23,523 nt of DNA, taken from positions 1 to 23,523 of the forward strand of contig JAZQKB010000005.1 of the NCBI GenBank assembly GCA_045541975.1. Reading direction: 5' to 3'. A model generated the notes under the pieces. The model was not told the origin of the DNA. It made no database searches and saw only the letters and a list, made by a program, of their open reading frames with translations. This stretch comes from SIG452 sp045541975. Lineage in GTDB: Bacteria > Bacillota > Clostridia > UMGS1840. Made by a program: the position numbers and the translations under genes. Numbering within the stretch: the stretch's first letter is position 1; every line of letters begins with the position of its first letter. Below are positions 23,079 to 23,523 of this stretch, one piece after another.

Positions 23079-23438
23079 ATGATTACAAGTTATCTCTTGG
23101 CATTTGTATTCGGTGGATTATTATGTGTAATTGCCCAATTACTCATTGACTTTACCAAGCTGACTCCTGCAAGAATCTTAGTTGGCTATGTGGTGGCAGG
23201 GGTGATTCTCACCTTTTTAGGAATCTATCAGCCGTTAGTAGAAACCTTTGGTGCAGGAGCAACCGTGCCTCTAACAGGATTTGGAAATGCTCTGGCAAAA
23301 GGTGTGATGAAGGGGATTTCGGAAAAAGGATTTCTAGGTGTAATTTCAGGCGGTATGACTGCCTGTGCTGCCGGAATCTCTGCCGCCATCTTCTTCGGTC
23401 TTATATTTTCGCTCATTTTCTCTCCAAAAGAAAAATAG
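23079..23438 (+). CDS. spoVAE: Stage V sporulation protein AE
   Basis: SpoVAE (the SpoVAEb type) is a small membrane protein of the dipicolinic acid channel. The 119-residue product has four likely membrane segments (about 4-22, 32-50, 60-75 and 88-112) and shares with SpoVAC the GAGATVPLTGFGNALAKG motif, as the two are related. The ATG at 23079 lies 7 bases after the spoVAD stop, with AAAAGGAG (23061-23068) 10 bases upstream; the 13-codon upstream extension overlaps spoVAD and is rejected. It closes the spoVAC-spoVAD-spoVAE operon. Confidence 0.95.
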   Translation: MITSYLLAFVFGGLLCVIAQLLIDFTKLTPARILVGYVVAGVILTFLGIYQPLVETFGAGATVPLTGFGNALAKGVMKGISEKGFLGVISGGMTACAAGISAAIFFGLIFSLIFSPKEK

Positions 23439-23454
23439 TTTTTCAAAGTCATAA

Positions 23455-23521
23455 CCACCGGCCGTGCCGGTGGCTTGCACTGCCCCCTTAGGGCAATATG
23501 CTGGCCGAGCCTATAGGCTCG
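23455..23521. repeat. GC-rich multi-hairpin intergenic element
   Basis: Three hairpins follow one another after spoVAE. The first pairs CCACCGGC with GCCGGTGG (23455-23462/23466-23473) over a 3-base loop. The second pairs TGCCC with GGGCA (23481-23485/23491-23495). The third is the perfect 16-base palindrome CGAGCCTATAGGCTCG (23506-23521). The element is much richer in G and C than its surroundings. The first hairpin could stop spoVA transcription but lacks a T-run. It continues past the window edge, and the pattern resembles a dispersed palindromic repeat. Confidence 0.55.
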
Positions 23522-23523
23522 TC

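Noticed and set aside
1..23523. Mobile elements, CRISPR arrays, prophage, tRNA or rRNA genes, defence or biosynthetic clusters
   Set aside because: No transposase, integrase, regularly spaced repeats, cloverleaf or toxin-antitoxin-like gene pair was seen. The region is mostly conserved core genome.

Overview
The window looks like a chromosomal segment of an anaerobic, endospore-forming member of the Bacillota, most likely class Clostridia. It carries spoIVA at one end and spoVAC-spoVAD-spoVAE at the other, an acetate-forming pta-ackA pair, strong AGGAGG-type ribosome binding sites, A/T-rich intergenic DNA and the Firmicutes gene order yicC-remA-gmk-rpoZ-priA-def-fmt. The assignment to Clostridia is inferred from gene content. 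No 16S rRNA or other taxonomic marker RNA is present.

Left part, minus strand (1-5100). The window opens with the first 28 codons of a secreted protein behind a clear sigma-A type promoter. Next comes spoIVA (spore coat morphogenetic ATPase), with a sigma-E-like promoter and its own terminator. An amino-acid operon follows, transcribed pheB-like ACT protein, hom, lysC. It makes homoserine from aspartate and ends in a terminator at 1994-2020.

Central minus-strand operon (5226-13584). A TTGACA-N17-TATACT promoter drives yicC, remA, gmk, rpoZ, priA, def, fmt, a YugP-like membrane zinc peptidase, rsmB and a 75-residue Cys-rich protein of unknown function. The operon combines nucleotide metabolism, transcription, replication restart, N-formylmethionine handling and rRNA methylation. 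coaBC, usually found between rpoZ and priA, is absent here, as are the rlmN and prkC genes that often follow rsmB.

Right part, plus strand (13728-23523). Divergent from yicC are pta-ackA, then DUF177 (yceD-like) and rpmF with a strong terminator. A second run contains a PDZ/radical-SAM/DUF512 protein, der, plsY and recO. A small minus-strand gene of unknown function lies between recO and the spoVA genes, whose products move dipicolinic acid into the forespore. The window ends in a GC-rich, multi-hairpin intergenic element.

Most of the window is conserved core genome. I found no CRISPR array, transposase, prophage, tRNA or rRNA, and no evidence of a new defence or biosynthetic system. The least explained items are two diverged copies of an intergenic repeat placed directly after lysC and priA, the hairpin cluster at the right end, two promoter-associated inverted repeats, a direct-repeat pair upstream of the secreted-protein promoter, and two small proteins of unknown function.
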